This document shows positions 1-6,934 of a DNA stretch of 22,820 nt, in pieces; the stretch's first letter is position 1, and each line of letters starts with the position of its first letter. The notes below the pieces were generated by a model. That model had not been told where the DNA came from, ran no database searches, and saw nothing but the letters and a program-made list of their open reading frames with translations. Made by a program: the position numbers and the translations under genes. Origin of the DNA: DUOJ01 sp041676265 (GTDB lineage Bacteria; Spirochaetota; Spirochaetia; Sphaerochaetales; Sphaerochaetaceae); contig JBAYSE010000010.1 of NCBI GenBank assembly GCA_041676265.1, positions 1 to 22,820 of the forward strand, read 5' to 3'.

Positions 1-709
1 AGCGGTAGGCTTCGGCAATTTGGTTACGCTCTTTAATCATCCGCTGGTAGACACTCTGCGTTAAATCATCGCTGTAGCGGATTTGGCGGATAACAATGTC
101 GATAACTTCAATACCGTACGCCCGCGAGAAGTCTCTGGCACTGGTTAAAATCTTATTGCTCAGTCCTTCGCGCCCTATTTTAATCGATTCTTGCTGTATT
201 TCGGTGCGTGTCAAATTGCGCAGTTGTTCAGCATCCTCGAGGCTCTCAACGGTCTGAGATTGCTCCTCAACTTTCATGTGGTTAATGCGGTTGGTATTGC
301 GCACCGCATCGTTGAGGTAATTCTCGCTGATAACTGTCCGTGTTGCTGAATTAATAACGTCGTTGAGACGCAGTAAAGCATTGGGTAGGGTATTAATCGA
401 CTGATAGAAGAGAGAGGGGTTAACAATGCGCCAACGGGCGGTTGTATCGACCCAAATAAACTGGTTTTCCCTTGTCGGAATCCTTTGAGCATCTCCATCC
501 CAGCTCATAATCTTCTTGGGGTACTTCACAACAGTGTCGACCATCGGAACTTTTATCTTCAGTCCGGCATTTTGGTGGGTATTGACAATTTTTCCAAACC
601 GCGTAACAACAGCGACTTCACCCTCCTGAAGTATAAAGAAGGGGCCGAGGAGGAAGAAAACCACTAACAGTACAACTACAATCACTAAAACAGTCACAAG
701 TTTTTTCAT
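1..709 (-). CDS. hflC: HflC, SPFH/band-7 membrane protease modulator (3' end cut by window edge)
   Basis: The first 236 codons are visible and the C-terminus lies beyond the left edge. HflC pairs with HflK at the inner membrane and, in characterised bacteria, surrounds and modulates the FtsH protease. The sequence opens with MKK and one hydrophobic segment (about residues 4-24). The band-7 fold follows, with LQEGEVAVVTRFGK near residue 28 and the conserved region SRAYGIEVIDIVIRQIRY near residue 200. The visible part ends in the coiled-coil segment after MIKERNQIAEAYR. The ATG at 707-709 overlaps the hflK stop as ATGA, which implies translational coupling and fixes the start. The frame is open to base 1 with no damage. 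Identification is from conserved SPFH sequence and from pairing with hflK. Confidence 0.95.
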   Translation of the reverse strand, partial: MKKLVTVLVIVVVLLVVFFLLGPFFILQEGEVAVVTRFGKIVNTHQNAGLKIKVPMVDTVVKYPKKIMSWDGDAQRIPTRENQFIWVDTTARWRIVNPSLFYQSINTLPNALLRLNDVINSATRTVISENYLNDAVRNTNRINHMKVEEQSQTVESLEDAEQLRNLTRTEIQQESIKIGREGLSNKILTSARDFSRAYGIEVIDIVIRQIRYSDDLTQSVYQRMIKERNQIAEAYR

Positions 710-1701
710 TTGGCACCTCCCGTTGATGGACTTAAGTCAGAGATGGGGAGGAAATTCTTTAACTCCTTGTCGATAAGGGTCAGAGTCCCACTGTCGGCTT
801 GTCTAATAATCTCTTCCATAGTCTCGATGTAAAGACGACGCGTAGTAATGTCCTTACTGAGGGCGTAGGCTTCAAGAACCGAGTTAAACCGCTCTACATC
901 TCCCTGGGCATTGTTGACCCGTTCAGCAGCATAACCTTCGGCTACCTGGATGATTTGAGCCGCTTCACCTTGAGCTTTGGGGATTTCACGGTTATAAGCC
1001 TCTTTACCCTCATTGATGAGGCGGTTCATGTCCTGAATTGCTTTGTTGACATCTTCAAAAGCATCTTGAACTTCTCCAATTGGAGGGACAATGTTCTGTA
1101 GTTTTACCGTTAAGAGGCGAACTCCTAAATTATAGGAGTCAAAGATCTTTTGCATCAACTCTTGCGACTCAATTTCAATCGAGGTTCTTTCACTCGACAT
1201 AATCGCTAGAATCGGGAGGTCTCCAACTAGTTGGTTAATGACACTTTGAGAGATATCGCGGATTGTTTTGTCGCGCTCTTGAACATTGAACAACCATTTG
1301 GCAGGGTCTTCTATACGGTACTGAATGATCCATTGCACATCGACAATATTCAAGTCTCCGGTCAACATAATCGACTCCCCGGCACTAGAGCCAGAGGGTT
1401 GCGACATGAACCTAGTGTTAAAGTCTTGGGCAGCTGAAGTAGAACCAAAGGTCATGGTCTGTACAACACGGGTGGGAATATTGTAGTTACGGTCAATTCC
1501 TAGGGGCAATTTTGCTTGTAATCCCGGTCCGACTGTCCTATTGTACTTACCAAAACGCAAAATTACCGACTCTTCTGTTTGATCAACCACAAATACGCTA
1601 CTTAAAATCAAAACGAAGAGGAGGATTACGGCAATGATGGCAAGTACCAGTTTAGGACTAAGGCGAAATGGGCTGCGTCTAGCGGCGCCCGATTTATCCA
1701 T
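706..1701 (-). CDS. hflK: HflK, SPFH/band-7 membrane protease modulator
   Basis: Encodes 331 residues. HflK forms the HflKC complex with HflC and is known to regulate FtsH-dependent membrane protein turnover. One N-terminal membrane segment spans about residues 17-39. It is followed by DQTEESVILRFGKYNRTVGPG, the usual start of the band-7 domain, and later by a helical region (IQDMNRLINEGKEAYNREIP) with PKAQGEAAQIIQVAEGYAAE, a hallmark of HflK. It is shorter than the roughly 420-residue E. coli protein and lacks the Gly-rich N-terminal stretch and long tail, as in many non-proteobacterial versions. A strong Shine-Dalgarno (AGGAGG, near 1709-1715) sits 7 bases before the ATG. hflC follows with a 4-base overlap. 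metG starts divergently upstream. Confidence 0.95.
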   Translation of the reverse strand: MDKSGAARRSPFRLSPKLVLAIIAVILLFVLILSSVFVVDQTEESVILRFGKYNRTVGPGLQAKLPLGIDRNYNIPTRVVQTMTFGSTSAAQDFNTRFMSQPSGSSAGESIMLTGDLNIVDVQWIIQYRIEDPAKWLFNVQERDKTIRDISQSVINQLVGDLPILAIMSSERTSIEIESQELMQKIFDSYNLGVRLLTVKLQNIVPPIGEVQDAFEDVNKAIQDMNRLINEGKEAYNREIPKAQGEAAQIIQVAEGYAAERVNNAQGDVERFNSVLEAYALSKDITTRRLYIETMEEIIRQADSGTLTLIDKELKNFLPISDLSPSTGGAK

Positions 1702-1748
1702 TTATGCTCCTCCTTATGGGCTTTAACTCTCTGTCAAAGCACTTTAAA

Positions 1749-1775
1749 TGTATAGCAGAAGCCCTTTAGCGTCAA
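1749..1775 (-). promoter_or_regulatory. Putative hflKC promoter
   Basis: On the minus strand TTGACG (1770-1775) is followed after 15 bases by TATACA (1749-1754), with TGC just ahead of the -10 giving an extended -10 pattern. The spacer is shorter than ideal. A TACATT read 17 bases downstream of the same -35 is an alternative -10. It would give a leader of about 40 bases for hflK. Confidence 0.4.
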
Positions 1776-1800
1776 TCAAAGACAATTTTAGGCGCTACGA

Positions 1801-1836
1801 TTGAAAAAAGAGCCTCTGAAGAGTATAGTGGTCAGC
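1801..1836 (+). promoter_or_regulatory. metG promoter, implying a leaderless transcript
   Basis: TTGAAA (1801-1806), a 17-base spacer and TATAGT (1824-1829) match the housekeeping consensus at 5 of 6 positions each with ideal spacing. The last base of the -10 is 7 bases before the metG ATG at 1837, so transcription should begin at or one base before the start codon. There is no Shine-Dalgarno just upstream of that ATG, which fits a leaderless mRNA. Confidence 0.65.
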
Positions 1837-4011
1837 ATGAAAAAGAGATTAATTACCAGTGCACTGCCCTATGTGAACAATATTCCCCATTTAGGGAACC
1901 TGATTCAGGTCTTATCGGCCGACGGGTTTGCCCGTTTTTGTCGCTCTAAGGGGTATGAAACCCTCTATATCTGTGGTACCGATGAGTACGGGACGGCCAG
2001 CGAGACAAAAGCCGCCCAAGAGGGGCTCTCTCCCCAAGAGCTGTGCGACAAATACTTTGTTATCCACCGCGATATTTACAAATGGTTTGAGATTAGTTTC
2101 GACTACTTCGGACGTACCAGTACCCCTTTACAAACCGAAATTGTCCAGGCAATTTTTAAAAAAGTTGATGAAAAGGGGTACATCCGGGAGGCCGAAATTG
2201 AGCAACTCTACTGCGAACATGACCAGAGGTTTTTAGCTGACCGTTATGTGGTTGGGCAGTGCCCTAAATGTGGCTCCTTGGGGGCGAGGGGGGACCAGTG
2301 TGAGGAGTGTGGTTCTCTGCTTGATCCCACCGAATTAATTGACCCTAAATGTGGTATCTGTGGCTCCACACCGGTGCTAAGGAAGACGAAACACCTCTAC
2401 TTAGACCTTCCTAAGGCGCTACCACTACTGCAAGAGTGGTTAGATGTCGCTTCCATTGACGGCTTCTGGGCCAAAAATGCCATCCAAACAACAAAATCTT
2501 GGATTCGCGACGGTCTCAAAGAGCGGGCTATTACCCGTGATTTGAAATGGGGAATTCCTGTCCCTAAAGAGGGGTATGCAGATAAGGTCTTCTATGTGTG
2601 GTTTGATGCCCCCATCGGTTACATCTCAATTACGGCTAACTACACCGACCAGTGGCGACAGTGGTGGCAAAATCAACAAAATGTTGAGCTCTTCCAGTTT
2701 ATAGGGAAAGATAACATTCCTTTCCACACCGTTATTTTCCCTTCAACTCTCCTGGCTACCGGAGACCCCTGGACTATGCTCCACCATATGTCGAGTAGTG
2801 AATACCTCAATTATGAGGGGGGAAAGTTTAGTAAGAGCAAAGGGTTGGGAATCTTTGGTAACGATGTCCAAAATACCGGTATCTCGGCCGATATGTGGCG
2901 CTTCTACCTCTTTTACAATCGCCCCGAGAAGGCCGATGTCCTGTTTACTTGGAAAGATTTTCAAGAGAAAATAAACGGTGAATTGATTGGAAATATCTCC
3001 AACTTAGCCCACCGCACCCTCAGTTTTATCGACCGGTTTTACGATAAAGTAGTTCCCGAAGGAGAGATTGACGCCACCTTAAAGGCGATAATTGAGGCGC
3101 GTGAAGCGGAGATTGAGGGCTATTTTGAGCGCTCAGAGCTCCGGGAAGCTCTTCGCCATATCTGCTACCTCTCATCGGTTGGCAATAAAGCCTTCCAAGA
3201 TGGGGAGCCCTGGAAAACGCGACTGGAGAAGAGTGCAGAGACGGCCTCCCTTTTAAAGACCCTAATTTATCTCATTAGAGACTTGGCTATTCTACTAGCT
3301 CCCTTTATTCCCAAAGCCAGTGGGCAGCTCCTGAAATATTTAAATAGTGAAGGTGCCACATGGCAGGATTTGGGGAACTATGGAGGTATCGTGAAAATCA
3401 ATAAACCCAACTACCTCTTTAAACGCATAGAAGATGAATTAATAGAGACCCTTAGAGAGCGCTACAGTGGCTCTCAGGCGTCGCGAGAGAAGGAGAAAGA
3501 GATAATGAGTGCTGCTGAAACATTTGCCGAGAAAGTCACTTTAAAGGTGTCTAGAATTGCTGAAATAGAGAGGCATCCGGAGGGGGACAAGCTCTACATA
3601 ATCCGCCTAGATACCGGTGAAGAGGAGTATACTACCATCGTCTCTTCAATTGTGCCGTTCTATACTCAAGAGGAGTTGCAGGGACGTAACATCGTTTTGG
3701 TACAAAATCTGAAGCCGGCCAACTTTAGGGGGGTAAAGAGTAGGGGAATGCTCTTGGCAGCCAGCGAAAAGGATGCTGAATTCCACGAAACCTGCGAAGT
3801 AATTTTTGCCGACGATTTTAAAGTCGGGACTGAGTTACTCCCTGAAGGGTTGAGTGCTCCTCAGGCGAAAAGGAGCCAAGTTAAGGCCGATGTTTTCTTT
3901 TCGCTTCCGCTCTACACCGAAGGGGGAGTAGTGAAGATTGAAGGGCGCCCGATTGGCTCTTCAGAGGGTGTTCTCAAAGTAGAACAATATGTCGATGGAG
4001 TCGTCTGTTAA
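1837..4011 (+). CDS. metG: Methionyl-tRNA synthetase with C-terminal tRNA-binding domain
   Basis: Encodes 724 residues from ATG 1837. It charges tRNA-Met with methionine using ATP in the cytoplasm. Class I signatures are present: HLGN at residues 18-21 (HIGH motif) and KFSKS at about 330-334 (KMSKS motif). The connective domain carries CPKC (142-145), CEEC (155-158) and CGIC (172-175), a multi-cysteine zinc-knuckle arrangement like the longer MetRS types. From about residue 560 there is an OB-fold tRNA-binding domain (Trbp111/EMAPII type, with VSRIAEIERHPEGDKLY) that usually mediates dimerisation or tRNA affinity. In-frame TTG 1801 and GTG 1828 would add up to 12 residues, but they lie inside the promoter and the family normally begins at MKKR. 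The femX-like gene overlaps the last 23 bases. Confidence 0.97.
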   Translation: MKKRLITSALPYVNNIPHLGNLIQVLSADGFARFCRSKGYETLYICGTDEYGTASETKAAQEGLSPQELCDKYFVIHRDIYKWFEISFDYFGRTSTPLQTEIVQAIFKKVDEKGYIREAEIEQLYCEHDQRFLADRYVVGQCPKCGSLGARGDQCEECGSLLDPTELIDPKCGICGSTPVLRKTKHLYLDLPKALPLLQEWLDVASIDGFWAKNAIQTTKSWIRDGLKERAITRDLKWGIPVPKEGYADKVFYVWFDAPIGYISITANYTDQWRQWWQNQQNVELFQFIGKDNIPFHTVIFPSTLLATGDPWTMLHHMSSSEYLNYEGGKFSKSKGLGIFGNDVQNTGISADMWRFYLFYNRPEKADVLFTWKDFQEKINGELIGNISNLAHRTLSFIDRFYDKVVPEGEIDATLKAIIEAREAEIEGYFERSELREALRHICYLSSVGNKAFQDGEPWKTRLEKSAETASLLKTLIYLIRDLAILLAPFIPKASGQLLKYLNSEGATWQDLGNYGGIVKINKPNYLFKRIEDELIETLRERYSGSQASREKEKEIMSAAETFAEKVTLKVSRIAEIERHPEGDKLYIIRLDTGEEEYTTIVSSIVPFYTQEELQGRNIVLVQNLKPANFRGVKSRGMLLAASEKDAEFHETCEVIFADDFKVGTELLPEGLSAPQAKRSQVKADVFFSLPLYTEGGVVKIEGRPIGSSEGVLKVEQYVDGVVC

Positions 4012-4969
4012 GACCCTTTTAGTTGAACCAATCGGCCTTGAGCAACTTGAGGTTACTAACCACCCCCTGCAGAGTAGACTCTGGGGGGAAGTTAAAAAAT
4101 ATAATGGGTGGCAACCTTTTGCTTTTAAGCTTACTAGAGGGGTAGCTACTCAGACACTCCTCGTTCTGGTGAAGAGGATCGTCTTTAGCTGCTCACTAGC
4201 CTATCTCCCCTTTGCCCCCTCTTTAGATTTCTATGAGCCGGAGCTAGCCACTTTACTGCAAGGACATCTTCCTAAGGGGCTCTTCTGCATCCGCTTCGAT
4301 TTACCGTGGGGGGAGATAGACCAGCAGAGTGACGTAACCATTCTGCCGGAGTCTATTCAGCCCGAGGGGAGTGTCCTGCTAGACTTAAAAAAGCCTTTAG
4401 AGTACCGCAAAAGAGCGCTACGCCACATAGCGCGCTCTCAAAAAGCCAGGGTTACAATCGAAGAATGGGGGGGCAGTGCCGGGGAGTTTGACCAATGGTA
4501 TGAACTCTACCTAGAGAGCGCCCGTCGAGACCATTTCAAGGCCCGCTCCAAAGGGTATCTGCAACAATTCTTTAACGCTAGTGATCAAGAGTGCCGGGCG
4601 CACCTCTACCTAGCCCGTTATAGGCAGGCTATCGTGGCCGGCATCATTGTCTTAGAGAGTGCCAAGCACAGCCTCTACCTTTTTGGTGCTTCCAAAAGGC
4701 TCGCTAAGCTCTCTCCCTCATATCAACTGCAAGACTACGCCATTCTGCGAGCGCGTGAGAGAGGTGCGCATACTTATGACCTTTACGGAATCAGTGCTCA
4801 AGATAATCGTGGGGAACACCTCAGGGATTTAAACCTTTTTAAACGCTCTTTTGGCGGGGAGGTTGTCTATCGTCACCCCTCATTTGATGCTGTTTTTAGA
4901 CCTCTAATTTACAAGATATATTATCTAAGTGAACGGTGGAGACTAAAGCGCACTCGTCAACTACTCTAG
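3989..4969 (+). CDS. FemA/FemX-family peptidyltransferase (GNAT fold), probable peptidoglycan cross-bridge enzyme
   Basis: Encodes up to 326 residues (ATG 3989, or ATG 3995 two codons later). Fem proteins add amino acids from aminoacyl-tRNA to the lipid II stem peptide, and related enzymes use other acceptors. Family features seen are PLQSRLWGEVKKYNGW near residue 26, a tandem acetyltransferase-like core with LDLKKPLEYRKRALRHIARS, AGIIVLESAKHSLYLFGAS, and the C-terminal signature YDLYGISAQDN followed by LNLFKRSFGGEVVYR. It overlaps the end of metG by 23 bases and has only a weak ribosome site, so it probably depends on metG translation. Its neighbour across the 3' end is murD, another peptidoglycan gene. 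The exact amino acid and acceptor cannot be read from sequence. Family assignment is firm; substrate is inference. Confidence 0.85.
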   Translation: MSMESSVKTLLVEPIGLEQLEVTNHPLQSRLWGEVKKYNGWQPFAFKLTRGVATQTLLVLVKRIVFSCSLAYLPFAPSLDFYEPELATLLQGHLPKGLFCIRFDLPWGEIDQQSDVTILPESIQPEGSVLLDLKKPLEYRKRALRHIARSQKARVTIEEWGGSAGEFDQWYELYLESARRDHFKARSKGYLQQFFNASDQECRAHLYLARYRQAIVAGIIVLESAKHSLYLFGASKRLAKLSPSYQLQDYAILRARERGAHTYDLYGISAQDNRGEHLRDLNLFKRSFGGEVVYRHPSFDAVFRPLIYKIYYLSERWRLKRTRQLL

Positions 4970-6250
4970 GTTTTTCACCGCCTCTTTGAACTGTTCGCCC
5001 CGGTCAAATTCGTGTTTGAAGAGGTCAAAACTGGCCGCTCCCGGTGAGAGAATGACAGCTGTCCCCTTGGCCCCGCCGCGCGAAGCTTTATAAGCTGAAG
5101 CAACTGCCGCCGCCATGGTGTTAAATGGTCCCTCATAGGCTAGCGCCTGTTTATTGAGGAGCGGTATAAGCTTGTTAGTGGTAAAACTGCCGGCAAGCAG
5201 GTGGAGCGATAGAGCCCTTTTCATCGGCTCTAACATCGCATCAGGGGCGAGGTTTTTGTCGGTACCCCCACATATTAAGTGGTATTGGTAGGGGGAGTTG
5301 GAACAAGTGAAAGTCACCGCTTGAGGAATGGTAGCTGCCGAATCGTTGATGAACAGAATCCCCCCCTTCATATCGATTGCCTCTTGACGGTGGGGAACAC
5401 CTCTAAAAGATTCAAAAGCACTCTCCGTTTGACGCGGACCTAGGCCTAAACTGCGGCATAGGGCCCAGGCGGGCTGTAAGCGGGGAGGGAAGTTGGCAAC
5501 ACCGCTAAAGCTTTCAATAGTACGTACATTACCTAGATTCGCACTCACTATTTCGTTGGAGAGCTCTGCGGGGATTATGATGCGTGTGGGAGCATTGTTG
5601 AAAAGCAACCATTTATCCTCTTTATAAGCTTGGTAATCCCCATACTTATTTAAATGGTCGGGGAACAGGGAAGTTAAGAGGATAATTTTAAAGGGGGGTA
5701 GGTTTTGGTGGGAAGCGTTGAACAAGTCCCTAATTTGCCAAGAGGAGAGTTCACAAACGAGGTAAAGGGGTTTGCTGTCTCCCCGCTTTTCCCTTTTTTC
5801 TAAGATATCGAGAATAGTAAAACCACTTACCCCCATATTCCCGAGTTGCAGAGCCTCGCCTTTGATTCTATTGAGGGCATGGGTTACCGCTGCAACCGTG
5901 GTAGTTTTCCCTTTAGTGCCTGTCACGGCCACTAGTTTAATTCCCTCGATTAAAGGGGAACTAAATAGGTATGAGATATCACTCACAATCTCTTTGGCTA
6001 ACCCTAGATAGGGACTGTCGACCGGAATTGCCGGGTTTTTGACAACCAAGTCGGCCCACCGGAAGTCCTCTTCGCGGTGTTCTTGACAAATTACCGAGGC
6101 GCCTCTTTTTTTTAAAAGTTGCAGAGGTTCACCTAACTCTTTTTCTGAGCGTAAATCGGTGATGCGCACCTCATCCCCTCGGTCGAGGAAATAGGTGGCT
6201 GCGGCATAGCCGCCTCCCAACACCCCTAAGCCAAAAATTAAAACACGCAT
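4961..6250 (-). CDS. murD: UDP-N-acetylmuramoyl-L-alanine:D-glutamate ligase
   Basis: Encodes 429 residues. MurD adds D-glutamate to UDP-MurNAc-L-Ala with ATP in the cytoplasm. The N-terminal Rossmann-like domain begins FGLGVLGGGYAA. The ATP-binding loop GTKGKTT is at residues 111-117. FPDHLNKYGDYQAYKEDK (about 196-213) holds the lysine that is carbamylated in Mur ligases. VPHRQE is at 285-290 and the C-terminal SPGAASFDLF at 402-411. The usual NDSKAT segment reads NDSAAT here (302-307), so the Lys is replaced by Ala. This may be a lineage feature. Its 3' end overlaps the convergent femX-like gene by 9 bases. The upstream ribosome site is poor. A possible promoter lies so close to the ATG that the leader would be only about 3 bases. 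Confidence 0.93.
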   Translation of the reverse strand: MRVLIFGLGVLGGGYAAATYFLDRGDEVRITDLRSEKELGEPLQLLKKRGASVICQEHREEDFRWADLVVKNPAIPVDSPYLGLAKEIVSDISYLFSSPLIEGIKLVAVTGTKGKTTTVAAVTHALNRIKGEALQLGNMGVSGFTILDILEKREKRGDSKPLYLVCELSSWQIRDLFNASHQNLPPFKIILLTSLFPDHLNKYGDYQAYKEDKWLLFNNAPTRIIIPAELSNEIVSANLGNVRTIESFSGVANFPPRLQPAWALCRSLGLGPRQTESAFESFRGVPHRQEAIDMKGGILFINDSAATIPQAVTFTCSNSPYQYHLICGGTDKNLAPDAMLEPMKRALSLHLLAGSFTTNKLIPLLNKQALAYEGPFNTMAAAVASAYKASRGGAKGTAVILSPGAASFDLFKHEFDRGEQFKEAVKNLE

Positions 6251-6259
6251 CTTGGCCCC

Positions 6260-6288
6260 ATCTTACACTTTCCTGATATTTACAACAA
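6260..6288 (-). promoter_or_regulatory. Weak candidate murD promoter
   Basis: On the minus strand TTGTTG (6283-6288), a 17-base spacer and TAAGAT (6260-6265) lie immediately before murD. The predicted start of transcription is about 3 bases before the ATG at 6250. The hexamers are only 3-4 of 6 matches, so this is tentative. Confidence 0.3.
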
Positions 6289-6301
6289 GCTAAAAGAGCA
6301 C

Positions 6302-6331
6302 TTGACGTAATTAGTTAATAAATAGCATAAT
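6302..6331 (+). promoter_or_regulatory. Promoter of the 30-residue ribosomal-type gene
   Basis: TTGACG (6302-6307), an 18-base A/T-rich spacer and CATAAT (6326-6331) match the consensus at 5 of 6 positions each. Transcription would begin near 6338, leaving a leader of about 45 bases with a clear AAGGAG at 6370-6375. Confidence 0.65.
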
Positions 6332-6382
6332 GGCGACGTACTGAACATTATTTTGATATCTTAATTGAGAAGGAGTTTTATT

Positions 6383-6475
6383 GTGCCCTGCGGTAGAAAA
6401 AGAAAAAGACATAAAATTGCCACTCACAAGCGCAAAAAGAAGCTTAGAAAAAATCGCCATAAGAACAAAAAATAG
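6383..6475 (+). CDS. 30-residue basic protein, AURKAIP1/COX24 (mS38/bS22-like) ribosomal type
   Basis: A GTG-started frame of 30 codons. The peptide opens MPCGRKRKRHKIATHKRKKK and continues with LRKNRH, so about 60 percent of residues are Lys, Arg or His. The pattern KRKRHKIATHKRKKKLRKNRHK matches small proteins annotated in spirochaetes and Bacteroidetes as AURKAIP1/COX24 domain. The family includes mitochondrial small-subunit protein mS38 and, in mycobacteria, bS22. A ribosomal role is inferred from that family and from rpsF lying 155 bases downstream. The ribosome site AAGGAG (6370-6375) sits 7 bases before the GTG. The gene has its own promoter upstream and a strong hairpin 25 bases after the stop, so it looks monocistronic and highly expressed. 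It is easily missed by ORF length cut-offs. Confidence 0.85.
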   Translation: MPCGRKRKRHKIATHKRKKKLRKNRHKNKK

Positions 6476-6500
6476 TTCTTAGATTAAATCTATGATGATT

Positions 6501-6531
6501 TAAACCGTCGGCTACCCGACGGTTTAGTTTT
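6501..6531 (+). terminator. Hairpin terminator after the 30-residue gene
   Basis: Perfect 11-bp stem TAAACCGTCGG / CCGACGGTTTA (6501-6511 and 6516-6526) with a CTAC loop, followed by GTTTT. The T-run is short, so some read-through into rpsF is possible. It separates the 30-residue gene from the rpsF cluster. Confidence 0.8.
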
Positions 6532-6546
6532 GCCCCCTATCCAACC

Positions 6547-6576
6547 TTGACACGCAAATCTCGCGCATGGTAGGGT
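6547..6576 (+). promoter_or_regulatory. Putative promoter of the rpsF-ssb-rpsR-rplI-dnaB cluster
   Basis: Perfect TTGACA (6547-6552), 18-base spacer, then TAGGGT (6571-6576) preceded by TGG, giving an extended -10 (TGnTAGGGT). The -10 itself matches only 3 of 6. Transcription would begin near 6583, which is exactly where the structured leader starts. That coincidence strengthens both calls. Confidence 0.5.
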
Positions 6577-6583
6577 AGGCAGA

Positions 6584-6626
6584 CCTCTTTATCCACTGTT
6601 AGTGGATCTTTTAGTCCGTAAGGAGG
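6584..6626 (+). promoter_or_regulatory. rpsF leader: Shine-Dalgarno-hiding structure with unpaired CCG, candidate S6:S18 autoregulatory site
   Basis: CCTCTTTA (6584-6591) can pair with TAAGGAGG (6619-6626), which holds the rpsF Shine-Dalgarno, over 8 bp with one G-U pair. Inside it, directly stacked, is a 6-bp hairpin TCCACT / AGTGGA (6592-6606, loop GTT). The 3' side leaves about 12 bases unpaired, ending in CCG (6616-6618) right beside the Shine-Dalgarno helix. S6:S18 leaders described for rpsF in other bacteria also present a CCG that mimics the 16S rRNA site. The match to that motif is by inspection only. Confidence 0.55.
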
Positions 6627-6630
6627 AACT

Positions 6631-6921
6631 ATGAGAAAGTATGAATTTACAGTCATCTTCAATCCTGATGAAGAGACTAAGGAACAGGGTCTTAGCCGTG
6701 TGCTGGCTGAATTTGAAGCTGCCAAGGTTGAGATTACCAAACAAGATGATATGGGAGTTAGGACCCTAGCTTACCCAATCCAAAAACACGAGACAGGACA
6801 TTACTTCTACTTTGAGTTAGATGCTGATCCTGCAACCATTAACACCTTTACCGACTCTTTTAGATTGATGAATCCGGTCTTAAAATTTTTGTTTGTATTG
6901 AAAAAGAGTCAAAAAAAATAA
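6631..6921 (+). CDS. rpsF: 30S ribosomal protein bS6
   Basis: Encodes 96 residues, the normal length for bS6. It binds bS18 and joins the platform of the small subunit. It begins MRKYEFTVIFNPDEE and contains the family segments MGVRTLAYPIQKHETGHYFY and FRLMNPVLKFLFVLKK. It lacks the long acidic tail of E. coli S6. A strong AAGGAGG lies 5 bases before the ATG and can be masked by the leader structure. It is the first gene of a co-directional run with ssb 13 bases downstream. The last codons contain an A8 run (6911-6918) just before the stop. Confidence 0.97.
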   Translation: MRKYEFTVIFNPDEETKEQGLSRVLAEFEAAKVEITKQDDMGVRTLAYPIQKHETGHYFYFELDADPATINTFTDSFRLMNPVLKFLFVLKKSQKK

Positions 6922-6934
6922 AGGGAGTTAAATA

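Noticed and set aside
799..1101. 100-codon plus-strand frame inside hflK
   Set aside because: It is antisense to the conserved HflK coding sequence and has no ribosome site.
1801..1836. Alternative TTG or GTG starts of metG
   Set aside because: They fall inside a near-consensus promoter, lack ribosome sites and add residues not usual for the family.
6537..6740. 67-codon minus-strand frame across the rpsF leader and start
   Set aside because: No ribosome site and composition not protein-like; the leader structure and rpsF explain the sequence.
6911..6918. A8 run at the end of rpsF as a frameshift or slippage site
   Set aside because: It is immediately before the rpsF stop and no extended product in another frame is apparent; ssb has its own ribosome site.
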